Shown one piece after another: positions 34,751 through 42,901 of a DNA stretch of 64,000 nt. The stretch's first letter is position 1, and every line of letters begins with the position of its first letter. A program made the translations under genes and the position numbers. Location: contig OW818685.1 of the NCBI GenBank assembly GCA_942493245.1, positions 1,426,001 to 1,490,000 on the forward strand, written 5' to 3'. Below the pieces are notes generated by a model. The model was not told the DNA's origin, did no database searches, and worked only from the letters and a program-made list of their open reading frames with translations. This stretch comes from DAOPYU01 sp942493245. GTDB lineage: Bacteria; Sumerlaeota; Sumerlaeia; UBA8349.

Positions 34751-35785
34751 CTATGCCGTATATTTGTAAAGAAGCCTTCCTGCAAATTTTAAGACAGGAA
34801 TCGGAAGATTCTGGCAGACTTTTCGGCCGACCGAAGCGGCGTGTGGCCGTTCCGTTTCGAATGTCTCCCGTTCCAAGTTGTACGTGTGATAGGCAAGTAC
34901 AGACTCGATTGGAGACCAGGTGTTTTTGAATCTGCGAAGGCCCGAGTCTTCCATATCTGTCCGTCCCAATGACAAGACTTCAAATCCCCTCTGCCGATAC
35001 AACTGGAGCGCACTCCATATCAGAAGATTATTGGCTCTCAAGTCTTGGAAAGCATAGTCAGAAGCTCCAAACTTGTAAAGAGAAGATTTTCCAAAATGAA
35101 AAAAAATGGCGCCTGCCAGCGGGCGTTCGCCTTGAAAGGCGAGCAAAATGTTCCCCAGGCCTCGATTCAGAACATGGTTGTAAATGCTGGTGAAGAAAGA
35201 AACGGGTTGAGGGGGGACGCCCAACCGTTTGCGGGTCTGGCAGTGCAGACCGTAGTAAGCGTTCAGCGTCTCGAGTGAGAGGGTATCCCGAATGGTTACG
35301 CCTTCGCGCTGGGCTTTGTTAAGATTGCGGCGTGTGGAGGAAGGGAAGGACGCCAGCATGGCCTCCTGAGAGGGAAGAAGGGGGATATCGTGTTGCCAGA
35401 AGTGGTCGGATTCCGGCAGTCCCGCCTGGCCCAGCCCGCGTAATTGCACGGTACGCCATTTCCGTTGGCGCGCGAGGCAAAGCGTTTCGTCCAGGACTTG
35501 TCGAGGTTCGATATTTCCCTGCAAAAGAGGCGGGCAGAAATCACTGAACGGCAGGGAAACGGCTTTTTTCCCCAGAAGCGGGGTCTTGATTTCCACAACG
35601 GGGAGCATGGCTCGGGCGCCGTCGGGGGTCTCTCCTGTCAGATAAGCCGGCTGGAAACCGTAGGAGTCCACCAAGACCCTGGCCCAAGCTGTCGTGTGGA
35701 ACAGGGTCGCGGTTGGAAATTCCATCAACCGGTCGTCCCAGTCCGCTGTTTCCAGGGGATTTTCCACGCGAATGCGGAGAGTCAT
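34751..35785 (-). CDS. FemAB-like GNAT-fold aminoacyl/acyl transferase
   Basis: 344 residues. Two tandem GNAT-type halves are seen: the N-terminal TATLFHTTAWARVLVDSYGFQPAYL with substrate-pocket strands, and the C-terminal GRTDMEDSGLRRFKNTWSP block typical of the FemAB-related family (lipid II:glycine glycyltransferase superfamily). In polysaccharide loci these proteins are thought to modify a glycan or peptide intermediate with an acyl or aminoacyl group. It is adjacent to the deacetylase on the same strand, a pairing known from PEP-CTERM/exopolysaccharide loci. Confidence 0.8.
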   Translation of the reverse strand: MTLRIRVENPLETADWDDRLMEFPTATLFHTTAWARVLVDSYGFQPAYLTGETPDGARAMLPVVEIKTPLLGKKAVSLPFSDFCPPLLQGNIEPRQVLDETLCLARQRKWRTVQLRGLGQAGLPESDHFWQHDIPLLPSQEAMLASFPSSTRRNLNKAQREGVTIRDTLSLETLNAYYGLHCQTRKRLGVPPQPVSFFTSIYNHVLNRGLGNILLAFQGERPLAGAIFFHFGKSSLYKFGASDYAFQDLRANNLLIWSALQLYRQRGFEVLSLGRTDMEDSGLRRFKNTWSPIESVLAYHTYNLERETFETERPHAASVGRKVCQNLPIPVLKFAGRLLYKYTA

Positions 35786-35916
35786 GGCGTTCGGTTTTGT
35801 CTTTTCTTATAGATTCCTCGGGGACACAAATCACTTGTTCTCCGACGTCATTTCTTTTCAAAATGTGTCGGAAAGACCATGGAACGCGTGTACGCTCCCG
35901 TCTGGCGGAAATGGGG

Positions 35917-36423
35917 TTACTTCTGTTCCAGTTTCCTGAGGACCCGCGCCGGGTTCCCTGCGACGACCGTATGGGGGGGGACGTCTTTGGTTACAACACT
36001 GCCCGCGCCCACAATCGCGTTTTCGCCCACTGTAATCCCACACAGGAGGGTCGCGCTTGAACCGATGGACGCTCCTGTCTTGATGGTTGTTTTCTCACAC
36101 ACCCAGTCCGCTTCCGTCTGGAGGCTTCCGTCTTCGTTTGTTGACCGGGGGTAGAGGTCGTTGATAAAGGTCACATTGTGGCCGATGAAAACGCGGTCTT
36201 CAATCTCGACTCCTTCGCAGATGAAGGTGTGGCTTGAGATTTTGCAGTGGGCGCCGATCTTGGCCCCTTTCTGAATCTCAACAAAGGTGCCCACTTTGGT
36301 GTCATTCCCGATTTCACACCCGTACAGGTTGACAAAGTTGAAAATCCGCACGCCTTGTCCGAGTTTGACATCGGGCGTGATCACGCAGGTCGGGTTGGTT
36401 CTGAAGGGTTCGGTTTCGGACAT
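35917..36423 (-). CDS. Left-handed beta-helix sugar N-acyltransferase (WbpD/WlbB/FdtC-like)
   Basis: 168 residues made of hexapeptide repeats (IGNDTKVGTFVEIQKGAKIGAHCKI, VFIGHNVTFIND, IGSSATLLCGITVGENAIVGAGSVVTKDVPPHTVVAGNPARVL). The active-site His in VFIGHNVTF and the loop NDLYPRS fit acyltransferases that N-acetylate 3- or 4-amino nucleotide sugars. It follows the RmlB-type dehydratase and DegT-type aminotransferase on the same strand, giving a dehydrate-aminate-acetylate route to an acetamido sugar. Confidence 0.88.
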   Translation of the reverse strand: MSETEPFRTNPTCVITPDVKLGQGVRIFNFVNLYGCEIGNDTKVGTFVEIQKGAKIGAHCKISSHTFICEGVEIEDRVFIGHNVTFINDLYPRSTNEDGSLQTEADWVCEKTTIKTGASIGSSATLLCGITVGENAIVGAGSVVTKDVPPHTVVAGNPARVLRKLEQK

Positions 36424-36517
36424 CTTCTTCGATCCTTTTCTGAGGACTTTACCCGTCGAAACAAGGTATATCCGGGTTCTCCGCTTGCCACTCTATTCGG
36501 TGGCGCCGTCTGGAATC

Positions 36518-37537
36518 TCAAGTGGCAGACTTACGACTTCCATACAGTGTTTCGTAGTAGGTCTGGTATTCTCCGCTCAGAATTTCCTGCCACCATGCCG
36601 GATGTTGCTGGTACCAGAGTACCGTGGAACGCAGGGCTTCTTTGAATTGGACGACCGGTTTCCACCCCAACTCGGTTTCAATCTTGTGCGGATCGATGGC
36701 GTACCGCTTGTCGTGGCCCAACCGGTCCTCGACATGGGTGATGAGGCTCTCCGGTTTTCCCAGTATTTCGAGGATTTCCCGCACGACTTCGATGTTTTCC
36801 CTTTCGCAACGGGAGCCGACGTTGTAAACCTCTCCCGGGCGTCCTCCGTGCAGGACCGCATCAATAGCGCGGCAATGGTCCAGAACGTAAATCCAGTCGC
36901 GGACGTTCCGGCCATTGCCGTAAACCGGGAGGGGTTTGTCGTGCATGGCGTTGAGGATGATCAGGGGGATCAATTTCTCCGGGAAATGGTAGGGACCATA
37001 GTTGTTGCAACAGCGCGTGATGAGAACTGGAAGCCCGAAGGTACAGAACGCAGCCAGTACCAGGTGGTCCGCCGCCGCTTTGCTGGCCGAATAGGGACTT
37101 CGGGGGGCAAGGGGAGTGGTCTCTGTGAAATAACCTTCCGGTCCCAACTCTCCATACACCTCATCGGTTGAAACCTGCAGGAAACGCCCTATCTTGTGCC
37201 GACGCGTGGCATCCAGCAGATTCTGAGTGCCCAGGACATTGGTCGTGAGGAATGCTCGGGCATCCAGGATGCTGCGGTCCACATGGCTCTCCGCCGCAAA
37301 GTTGACGATGGCCTCCACCCCTTGGGACACGATCGTTTCGACCGTCTGGAAATCTTCGATGCGACCCTGTACGAAATGGTACCGGCTGTTTTCCGCCATA
37401 TCCTGAAGATTGGCCAGGTTGCCGGCGTAGGTCAGCGCGTCCAGATTCACGACCTCGCAGTCGGGATGCGTCTCGAGCAGGTGTCGAACGAAATTTGAAC
37501 CGATGAATCCACAACCCCCGGTGACCAGGACTTTCAT
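36518..37537 (-). CDS. rfbB: dTDP-glucose 4,6-dehydratase (RmlB)
   Basis: 339 residues from the ATG at 37537, preceded by AGGAG and overlapping the aminotransferase stop by four bases (ATGA). It has the Rossmann motif TGGCGFIGSNFVRHLL, the catalytic triad region STDEVYGELG and YSASKAAADHL, and the substrate motif NNYGPYHFPEKLIPL. It converts dTDP-glucose to dTDP-4-keto-6-deoxyglucose. rmlA, C and D are not in the window, so the ketosugar probably goes to the neighbouring aminotransferase rather than to rhamnose. Whether the nucleotide is dTDP or UDP is inferred from overall similarity only. Confidence 0.9.
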   Translation of the reverse strand: MKVLVTGGCGFIGSNFVRHLLETHPDCEVVNLDALTYAGNLANLQDMAENSRYHFVQGRIEDFQTVETIVSQGVEAIVNFAAESHVDRSILDARAFLTTNVLGTQNLLDATRRHKIGRFLQVSTDEVYGELGPEGYFTETTPLAPRSPYSASKAAADHLVLAAFCTFGLPVLITRCCNNYGPYHFPEKLIPLIILNAMHDKPLPVYGNGRNVRDWIYVLDHCRAIDAVLHGGRPGEVYNVGSRCERENIEVVREILEILGKPESLITHVEDRLGHDKRYAIDPHKIETELGWKPVVQFKEALRSTVLWYQQHPAWWQEILSGEYQTYYETLYGSRKSAT

Positions 37538-38637
37538 TTCCGGATCTCCTTGACGCATTCGACCACGTATTCGATTTGCTCGTCGGTCAATTCCGGGAAC
37601 ATGGGCAGCGAGACTTCCGAGGCGGCGGCTTTTTCGGCCACCGGGAAACTGCCCGGGTGGTACCCGAGGGAACTGTAGGCATCCTGAAGGTGAAGCGGCA
37701 CCGGGTAATGGATGGCGCAGGCAATTTCTTTCTCGGCCATGGCCTGAATGAACTGTTCCCGGTTGTGGGTCCGCAGGGCGTAAACGTGGTAGATGGGTTT
37801 GGCCCACTCAGCCACTTCGGGGGTGCGGACTTCGGTCAGACCCGCCAACAGGGTGGTGTAGCGCTGACCGTGTTGGCGCCGCGCCTCGTTCCATGCATCA
37901 ATCCGTTTGAGTTTGACGCTGAGAACCGCCCCCTGAAAACCGTCCATGCGGCCATTCCAACCCGGCACGGAGTGGTAATACTTGCGGGTCTGGCCGTGAT
38001 CGCGCAGCACGCGCATTTTAGTCGCAAGTTCTCCGTCGTTGGTGACGATCGCGCCCGCTTCGCCGTAGGCGCCCAAGTTTTTGCCCGGATAAAAGCTGAA
38101 ACAGCCCGTGGCGCCAATGGAGCCGGCTTTGCGTCCCTTGTACAGGGCGCCGTGGGCCTGGCAGGCATCCTCGACCACCGGCAGGTTGTGTTTGCGGGCG
38201 ATTTCAAGAATGGGATCCAGATCGGCCATTTGTCCATAGAGGTGGACGGGTATGATGGCCTTGGTACGGGGCGTGATAGCAGCTTCGAGCAATGCCGGGT
38301 CCATGTTGAAGGTGGCTTCGTTCACATCCACAAACACCGGTTTTGCGCCACAGAAGGTGATGGCTTCGGCGGTGGCGATGAAGGTGTTGGGAACCGTAAC
38401 GACCTCGTCTCCCGAGCCGACTCCCAGAGCCAGCAGGGAAAACCAGAGGGCGTCTGTCCCGTTGCCGACTCCAATCGCGTGTTTGCAGTCGCAATAGGAG
38501 GCGAATTCTTTTTCGAATTCCTCGACAAAGGGCCCTCCCGCGAAGGCGGTACGATCCAGAACGTTTTCAAGTGCGGAGAGAATTTCGGACTTGATGCTCA
38601 GGTACTGTGTTTTCAGATCCAGGAATGGCACCTTCAT
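37534..38637 (-). CDS. DegT/DnrJ/EryC1 family nucleotide-sugar aminotransferase
   Basis: 367 residues from the ATG at 38637, preceded by AAAGGAG with an 8-base gap. It is a PLP fold-type I enzyme with the family start VPFLDLKTQYLSIKSEI. The Schiff-base Lys is in CFSFYPGKNLGAYGEAGAIV, and the PLP-phosphate region is GNGTDALWFSLLALGV. It aminates a keto-sugar nucleotide using glutamate as donor. The four-base overlap with the dehydratase and the acyltransferase farther downstream point to a 3- or 4-acetamido-deoxy sugar for the surface glycan. A FdtA-like 3,4-ketoisomerase is not present, so the regiochemistry is open. Confidence 0.9.
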   Translation of the reverse strand: MKVPFLDLKTQYLSIKSEILSALENVLDRTAFAGGPFVEEFEKEFASYCDCKHAIGVGNGTDALWFSLLALGVGSGDEVVTVPNTFIATAEAITFCGAKPVFVDVNEATFNMDPALLEAAITPRTKAIIPVHLYGQMADLDPILEIARKHNLPVVEDACQAHGALYKGRKAGSIGATGCFSFYPGKNLGAYGEAGAIVTNDGELATKMRVLRDHGQTRKYYHSVPGWNGRMDGFQGAVLSVKLKRIDAWNEARRQHGQRYTTLLAGLTEVRTPEVAEWAKPIYHVYALRTHNREQFIQAMAEKEIACAIHYPVPLHLQDAYSSLGYHPGSFPVAEKAAASEVSLPMFPELTDEQIEYVVECVKEIRK

Positions 38638-38701
38638 AGATGGGGCTCCTTTTTGTACGAGTGTGTGCGCCACAGGAATATGACCCGGCGATACTATACA
38701 C

Positions 38702-38734
38702 AAAAAGAGGGGCGAGTTTCAATCCCCGCCCCTC
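38702..38734 (-). terminator. Rho-independent terminator after the sugar transferase
   Basis: On the minus strand the stem GAGGGGCG / CGCCCCTC (38727-38734 with 38707-38714, loop 12 nt) is followed directly by TTTTTGTG. It lies 30 bp past the sugar-transferase stop, so that gene and the GGDEF-like gene form one transcript and the aminotransferase begins another. Confidence 0.75.
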
Positions 38735-38764
38735 GAAAAGACATTTTTTTTGTTCACAATACCC

Positions 38765-40048
38765 CTATGCGTTTTCGGGCGCCTCTTGCGGGAGTTGATT
38801 GCGGCAACGCAGGGAATCGGCAATCTGTTCGACAATGGCCAGAGGCGTTCGGATCAGTATTTCGACATCGAGCCACAAAGACATCTCGCGGGAATACTGA
38901 ATGTCCAGCCGCGCCATCTCGTTGAAGGTCAACCGATTTTTTCCACTGACCTGCCACAGTCCGGTCATCCCGGGGACGGCGTCGAAGCGCCCATTGTGCC
39001 ACAGAAGATACTCTTCCGATTCGTAGGGAATGGGCGGGCGCGGCCCCACGAGGCTCATTTCGCCGCGCAGGACATTGACCAGCTGCGGCAGTTCGTCAAT
39101 GCAGCTTTTACGCAGCAGGCCTCCAAAGCGGATAATCTCCGGCGCATTTTCCATCTTGGTCATCGGTACCCCGTTTTCGTCCGTGCTGTGAATCATGGTG
39201 GCCAGCAGGTTGCGGTGTTTCGACGTGTCCACATTTAAGTGCATCGTACGGAACTTCCACAGGGTGAACGATTTGCCCAGATACCCGACGCGCTCCTGCT
39301 TGAAGATGGGCGAACCGGGAGAAACCAGGCGGATGAGAACCGAAACGAAGAGGAAAAGCGGGGACAGCAGCAACAATCCCACTCCCGCTCCCAGAATGTC
39401 TATGAGTCGTTTCCACACCGGCAGAGACGACGGAAACACCCGTTCTTTCAGGCTTGGAACTGTTTTGGCGCAAAGTTGCGGAAGCGCTTCTTGTGCCGGT
39501 CCCACTTTGTCCGGGGCATCGCTTCTCTTGATCTCGGAGGCTTCTCTGTCATTGTCCGCTTTTCTTTTGTCCTTGCCGCCTCCCAACCACCCTTTCGGGT
39601 AGCTATAGACGTTGTAGGGCAACGCCTTTTCCTGCACATCGTTGTCTATGATTTTGCGGGCGAAACCGTCTGCCTGTTGGGCTTCCGTGTTGAAAAGCAT
39701 CAATCCCAGATTCTGCGAGTCCAGCCAGCCGATCTCATCGGTCATGCGCGTTCGTTCCATAAGAATGGAAACAAAACGTTCCAGGAATTTCAGGTCATCG
39801 GCGCGTCGTCCCAAGTCGAAATCCACCACCGAGAATCCATGTCCGTTACGGTCCGCTCGTGCGCACTCTTTGGCCAGCAGGTTTTGGAATGTTTTTGGGG
39901 AATGCAGATCCTTCAGGTCAACTTCCTGAAGCGATTTGCCAAACAGATTGACGCATTTTCCGACCGGTTTGCTCCGCAAAACAGAACCCCCCGTCTTTGG
40001 TGGAGCAACGGTCCTCTGTTCTCCGATCATCAATCTCGAGAAAAACAT
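38765..40048 (-). CDS. Polyprenyl-phosphate sugar-1-phosphate transferase with degenerate GGDEF-like N-terminus
   Basis: 427 residues from the ATG at 40048; GTG at 40060 is an alternative. The C-terminal half (about 210-415) is a bacterial sugar transferase: a transmembrane helix WKRLIDILGAGVGLLLLSPLFLFVSVLIRL, then GSPIFKQERVGYLGKSFTLWKFRTM, LRKSCIDELPQLVNVLRGEMSLVGPRPP and PGMTGLWQVSGKN. It starts glycan assembly by moving a sugar phosphate to undecaprenyl phosphate. Instead of the usual membrane bundle, the N-terminal 135 residues resemble a GGDEF domain that lost its active site (FQNLLAKECARADRNGHGFS, then MTDEIGWLDSQNLGLMLFNT). A charged linker joins the two. The neighbouring gene encodes a similar domain alone. 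Confidence 0.87.
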   Translation of the reverse strand: MFFSRLMIGEQRTVAPPKTGGSVLRSKPVGKCVNLFGKSLQEVDLKDLHSPKTFQNLLAKECARADRNGHGFSVVDFDLGRRADDLKFLERFVSILMERTRMTDEIGWLDSQNLGLMLFNTEAQQADGFARKIIDNDVQEKALPYNVYSYPKGWLGGGKDKRKADNDREASEIKRSDAPDKVGPAQEALPQLCAKTVPSLKERVFPSSLPVWKRLIDILGAGVGLLLLSPLFLFVSVLIRLVSPGSPIFKQERVGYLGKSFTLWKFRTMHLNVDTSKHRNLLATMIHSTDENGVPMTKMENAPEIIRFGGLLRKSCIDELPQLVNVLRGEMSLVGPRPPIPYESEEYLLWHNGRFDAVPGMTGLWQVSGKNRLTFNEMARLDIQYSREMSLWLDVEILIRTPLAIVEQIADSLRCRNQLPQEAPENA

Positions 40049-40181
40049 GACTCTTACCACCCTCTCTGTCGTCTGCCACGTGAGTCCTCAACTGGAAAAA
40101 ACAAAGTCAAGGTTTTCTTCTCTATTCTTCGAAACGTTGTGGTGTTTCTGTGCGTGTTTCCATTCTTCCATGTTGTCGCTG

Positions 40182-40586
40182 TTATTGGCACGGGTCGCTG
40201 ATGATTACAGCCCCGTCTCCCTCTTCCTCCGCTTTTTTCAAGCGTTTGTAGATGATGGACAAAAGGCCGCGGGCCGAATGGTGGTCTTGAGGATAACAGC
40301 CGATCGCGAAGGTCATCCCCAGACCGCTGCAACTTTCCCGATACCGCTCGATTGCGCTGACAGCGCCCGACGTATTGGTCTCGCTCATCAAAACCGCCCC
40401 GATCGAGTTTCCAAACTCGAAATAGACATCACTGTTGCGCAACGTGTTCTCGAGCAATTTTTTGGGACTGATATCGACACTTGGCTTCAGCATAGCGACC
40501 GTGACAAACCGACGATAACGTTCGGCCAGGCACAACTCGTGGTCCAACATCCACTCCAGATCAACAACCCCCCGTGTCGTTACCAT
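40182..40586 (-). CDS. Stand-alone degenerate GGDEF-like domain protein
   Basis: 134 residues, starting at an ATG with AAGGA upstream. The pattern matches a GGDEF fold: CLAERYRRFVTVAMLKPSVD, then LLENTLRNSDVYFEFGNSIGAVLMSETNTSGA, RYRESCSGLGMTFAIGCYPQ and a final helix GLLSIIYKRLKKAEEEG. The GG(D/E)EF signature is replaced by FEFGN and the metal/GTP ligands are missing, so diguanylate cyclase activity is unlikely. A regulatory or sensory role, or direct contact with the transferase encoded next, is more likely. It is the first gene after the sigma-54-like promoter at 40790-40805. Confidence 0.72.
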   Translation of the reverse strand: MVTTRGVVDLEWMLDHELCLAERYRRFVTVAMLKPSVDISPKKLLENTLRNSDVYFEFGNSIGAVLMSETNTSGAVSAIERYRESCSGLGMTFAIGCYPQDHHSARGLLSIIYKRLKKAEEEGDGAVIISDPCQ

Positions 40587-40992
40587 TGTTTCAGTCCTTC
40601 TCTCGGATTTGCATTTTTCTCTTTACACCTACTCTGTTGAATACTGCGTCCTGATTTTCTCAGTTATTGCTCTTTCTGTTCAAGTCACTCTGAAAGAACA
40701 GAACAGCCCTTCTGTTTTCTCTTCCGTACCCCTAAGATCTGAAAAATCAATGCATCCATTGATGTTTCGGGTACATGCTGCTAATCTGAAGCAATCAGAA
40801 TGCCAGAATATCTGATCCCCATATATTTCGTGGGGCGTTTTTCATAATATGTTGAGAAAGCAGTGTTTATGTGGATATCCTAGAGTTTGTTGGAGGGGGG
40901 GAGGAACACGGTTGAAATGGAACGCAACTGCATATGTTCACTCATGAGCGATCAGGTGTTCAAAAATGAGCATGTTGTGTTCATTTCCGCAC
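40587..40992. other. Regulatory intergenic region upstream of the glycan block
   Basis: 406 bp between the NtrC-like gene and the GGDEF-like gene, both on the minus strand. It is AT-richer than its surroundings and contains the -24/-12 promoter, the array of TGTTCA sites and a short stem CCCCA / TGGGG at 40817-40835. The leader from about 40779 to 40586 is pyrimidine-rich with no recognised riboswitch. Confidence 0.65.
40790..40805 (-). promoter_or_regulatory. Sigma-54 (-24/-12) promoter for the glycan genes
   Basis: On the minus strand TGGCATTCTGATTGCT matches the consensus TGGCACG-N4-TTGCW at TGGCA and at the whole TTGCW block with exact spacing. Transcription would begin near 40779, about 190 nt before the GGDEF-like gene. 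The gene just upstream encodes a sigma-54 activator. Confidence 0.7.
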
Positions 40993-40993
40993 T
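40935..40993 (-). promoter_or_regulatory. Candidate upstream activating sites for the sigma-54 activator
   Basis: TGTTCA occurs at 40935, 40957 and 40978, that is at 22- and 21-bp steps, two helical turns each. The first two belong to TGTTCA-NNN-ATGAGC, an imperfect dyad (TGTTCA-N4-TGAGCA/G). They lie about 145-190 bp upstream of the -12 element, the usual distance for enhancer sites of NtrC-type activators. The third half-site abuts the stop codon of the regulator gene. Confidence 0.5.
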
Positions 40994-42477
40994 CATTGAC
41001 CGTTTGGAAAACTCGGATTGGAACTGAAGCGCCGGATTCCGCACGTTTCGATTTTCCGGCGCAAGGTGCTGTAGCTGACACCGAGTAGATCGGCCGCGTG
41101 ACGTTGATTCCAGCCGGTTTGTTCGAGGGCGTCGGTGATGGCTTGCCGCTCGGCAGCCAGCACAATCTCGTCCAGGCGCGAGATGGAGGGAGAGGGACCG
41201 TAGGTGGCTGTGGGGGAGGCAAAGGGTTTGGGGGGCGTGAGGGGAACCTGGGCGCTCGACAGGGATTCCCAGATGGTGTTTTCATTTCCGGTCAGACTGA
41301 ATCGCCGGATGATGGATTCGAGTTCCCGGACGTTCCCCGGCCAAGCGTATTCGGTAAGCTGTTTCATTGTCGAGGGGGAGATCGAGAGGTCTTTTGCGTC
41401 GAACGACAGATTGTATTTACTGACAAAATGTGAGACCAGCAGGGGAATGTCGCATTTGCGTTCCCGAAGGGGGGGGAGCGAGATGCGGTAGTCGTTCAAC
41501 CGGTAAAACAAGTCGGCCCGGAACTGTCCCTGGGCGATCATGGTTTCCAGAGGGCCATTGGTGGCGGCTATGATGCGGGCGTTGATGGTTCGTGTCTTGG
41601 TGTCCCCCAGGCGGCAAAATTGTTTGTGCTCGATGACTTGGAGGAGTTTGGCTTGAAGCGAGACGGGAATTTCGGCAATTTCATCCAGGAAAATTGTGCC
41701 GCCTGCCGCCAGTTCGAATCGGCCTGGTTTACTGCGGTCGGCGCCTGTGAAGGCGCCGCGTTCGTGGCCGAAAAGTTCGGATTCCAGAAGCGATTCCGGA
41801 ATGGCCGGGCAGTTGATCTTGACAAATCCCGAGCGGCCCCGGTTTTCAGAGATGGTGGCCAGAAGGCGGGCGACAACGTCCTTGCCGGTCCCGCTTTCTC
41901 CGCGAATCAGGACGGTCATGTCGGAACCGGCCACTTCGGTCACCTGCCGGCGCACACGTTCCATGGAGTCACTCTCGCCGATAAACCCGATGCCCCCTTC
42001 CAGCAGTTTCTTGATCGTCGTTTCATCTTTTTCCACTCGAACCTGAAGATGATTGCGTTCTTCGGTCAGGCGTTGCACCAGGCTGCGATTTTCGTGTTCG
42101 AGTTGGTATTGATAGGTGGCGCTTCGGACTGTCTGGACCAGATGGTCCATGCTTTCCGGTTTCCGCAGGTAGGCGAAGACACATTCGTGAATCGCTTCGA
42201 TGGAGGTTTCGAGCGAGGGATAGCCGGTCAGGATGATGAATTTCGTTTCAGGGCTGACTTTTTTGAATTGGCGGATGAGTTCCAACCCGTTGGTGTCGGG
42301 CATACAGAGGTCAACAACCGCCACTTCAAACTTGGATTCCTGAATGACCTGGATCGCCCGTTTGGGATCCTGGACGGCCGTGGGTTTGAAACCGACAGTC
42401 CGCAGGATCTCTTCACAGCAATCCAACACACATTCTTCATCATCCACGATCAGGACATTGATGTTCTCAAAACCCAT
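40993..42477 (-). CDS. Sigma-54-dependent response regulator, NtrC family
   Basis: 494 residues from the ATG at 42477, preceded by GGGGAGA; a longer start nine codons upstream is less likely. The receiver domain (about 5-120) has the DDEE pocket and the phospho-acceptor Asp56 in VAVVDLCMPD. A coiled linker leads to the AAA+ domain with Walker A GESGTGKDVVARLL, the sigma-54 contact loop HERGAFTGADRSKPGRF and Walker B GGTIFLDEIAEI. The C-terminal Fis-type helix-turn-helix is ITDALEQTGWNQRHAADLLGVSYSTLRRKI. It needs a partner histidine kinase, not found here. Two sigma-54-like promoters flank its region, before the glycan block and before the synthetase genes, making both candidate targets. Confidence 0.93.
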   Translation of the reverse strand: MGFENINVLIVDDEECVLDCCEEILRTVGFKPTAVQDPKRAIQVIQESKFEVAVVDLCMPDTNGLELIRQFKKVSPETKFIILTGYPSLETSIEAIHECVFAYLRKPESMDHLVQTVRSATYQYQLEHENRSLVQRLTEERNHLQVRVEKDETTIKKLLEGGIGFIGESDSMERVRRQVTEVAGSDMTVLIRGESGTGKDVVARLLATISENRGRSGFVKINCPAIPESLLESELFGHERGAFTGADRSKPGRFELAAGGTIFLDEIAEIPVSLQAKLLQVIEHKQFCRLGDTKTRTINARIIAATNGPLETMIAQGQFRADLFYRLNDYRISLPPLRERKCDIPLLVSHFVSKYNLSFDAKDLSISPSTMKQLTEYAWPGNVRELESIIRRFSLTGNENTIWESLSSAQVPLTPPKPFASPTATYGPSPSISRLDEIVLAAERQAITDALEQTGWNQRHAADLLGVSYSTLRRKIETCGIRRFSSNPSFPNGQ

Positions 42478-42901
42478 GGTTCTGTCTCCCCAGGTGTTCA
42501 ACATCCATGAGGAAGGTTTCCAACCCGGCGGAAAGGTTTAAGTCGGTTTTGGATAGTAAGTTCCCCAAAATCATTTTTCTACATGACAAGAGATGCGTTC
42601 GGTTTCCACGACACGTTTTGTGTCTATTCGTCGCAGCGCCCTTGTTCTATTTTTGCCATTTTGAGGGGATTCAGTCAAGGGAATCTTCCAAAATTGTCAA
42701 GGCGCCCTGGAAATGTCGCCTGTTCCTGCTTTTTATACACGGTATGTTGACATCATTACACATAGCCGACGTCATTAAAGATCGGACTCAGACCCCCCAG
42801 AAACGACTTTCGTATGACATGGGTCAAATTCTGGAGGGTCCGGTTGGTATCGCGACCCTCCGCGGGGTTTTTTATGCGTTTGGAGTGGTTGCCGATGGGC
42901 G
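42478..42901. other. Gene-free stretch between the second synthetase and the regulator
   Basis: 424 bp. It holds the regulator's ribosome-binding site, AT-rich sequence in which its promoter must lie (no clear hexamer pair), and the hairpin at 42833-42861. No gene is supported. Confidence 0.55.
42833..42861. terminator. Hairpin downstream of the second synthetase gene
   Basis: GGAGGGTC / GACCCTCC pairs over 8 bp with a 13-nt loop, 41 bp past the synthetase stop. The run of T lies on the plus-strand side (GGGGTTTTTTA), so it resembles an intrinsic terminator for plus-strand RNA. For the minus-strand synthetase transcript it is a stem without U-tract. Confidence 0.45.

Noticed and set aside
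40189..40203. Plus-strand TGGCACGGGTCGCTG resembling a -24 element
   Set aside because: The -12 part does not match (GCTG for TTGC), and no plus-strand gene follows.
40817..40842. CCCCA / TGGGG stem followed by T-run on the plus strand as a terminator
   Set aside because: Only five base pairs, and the T-run is on the strand that carries no gene here; it was left as a minor element of the intergenic region.
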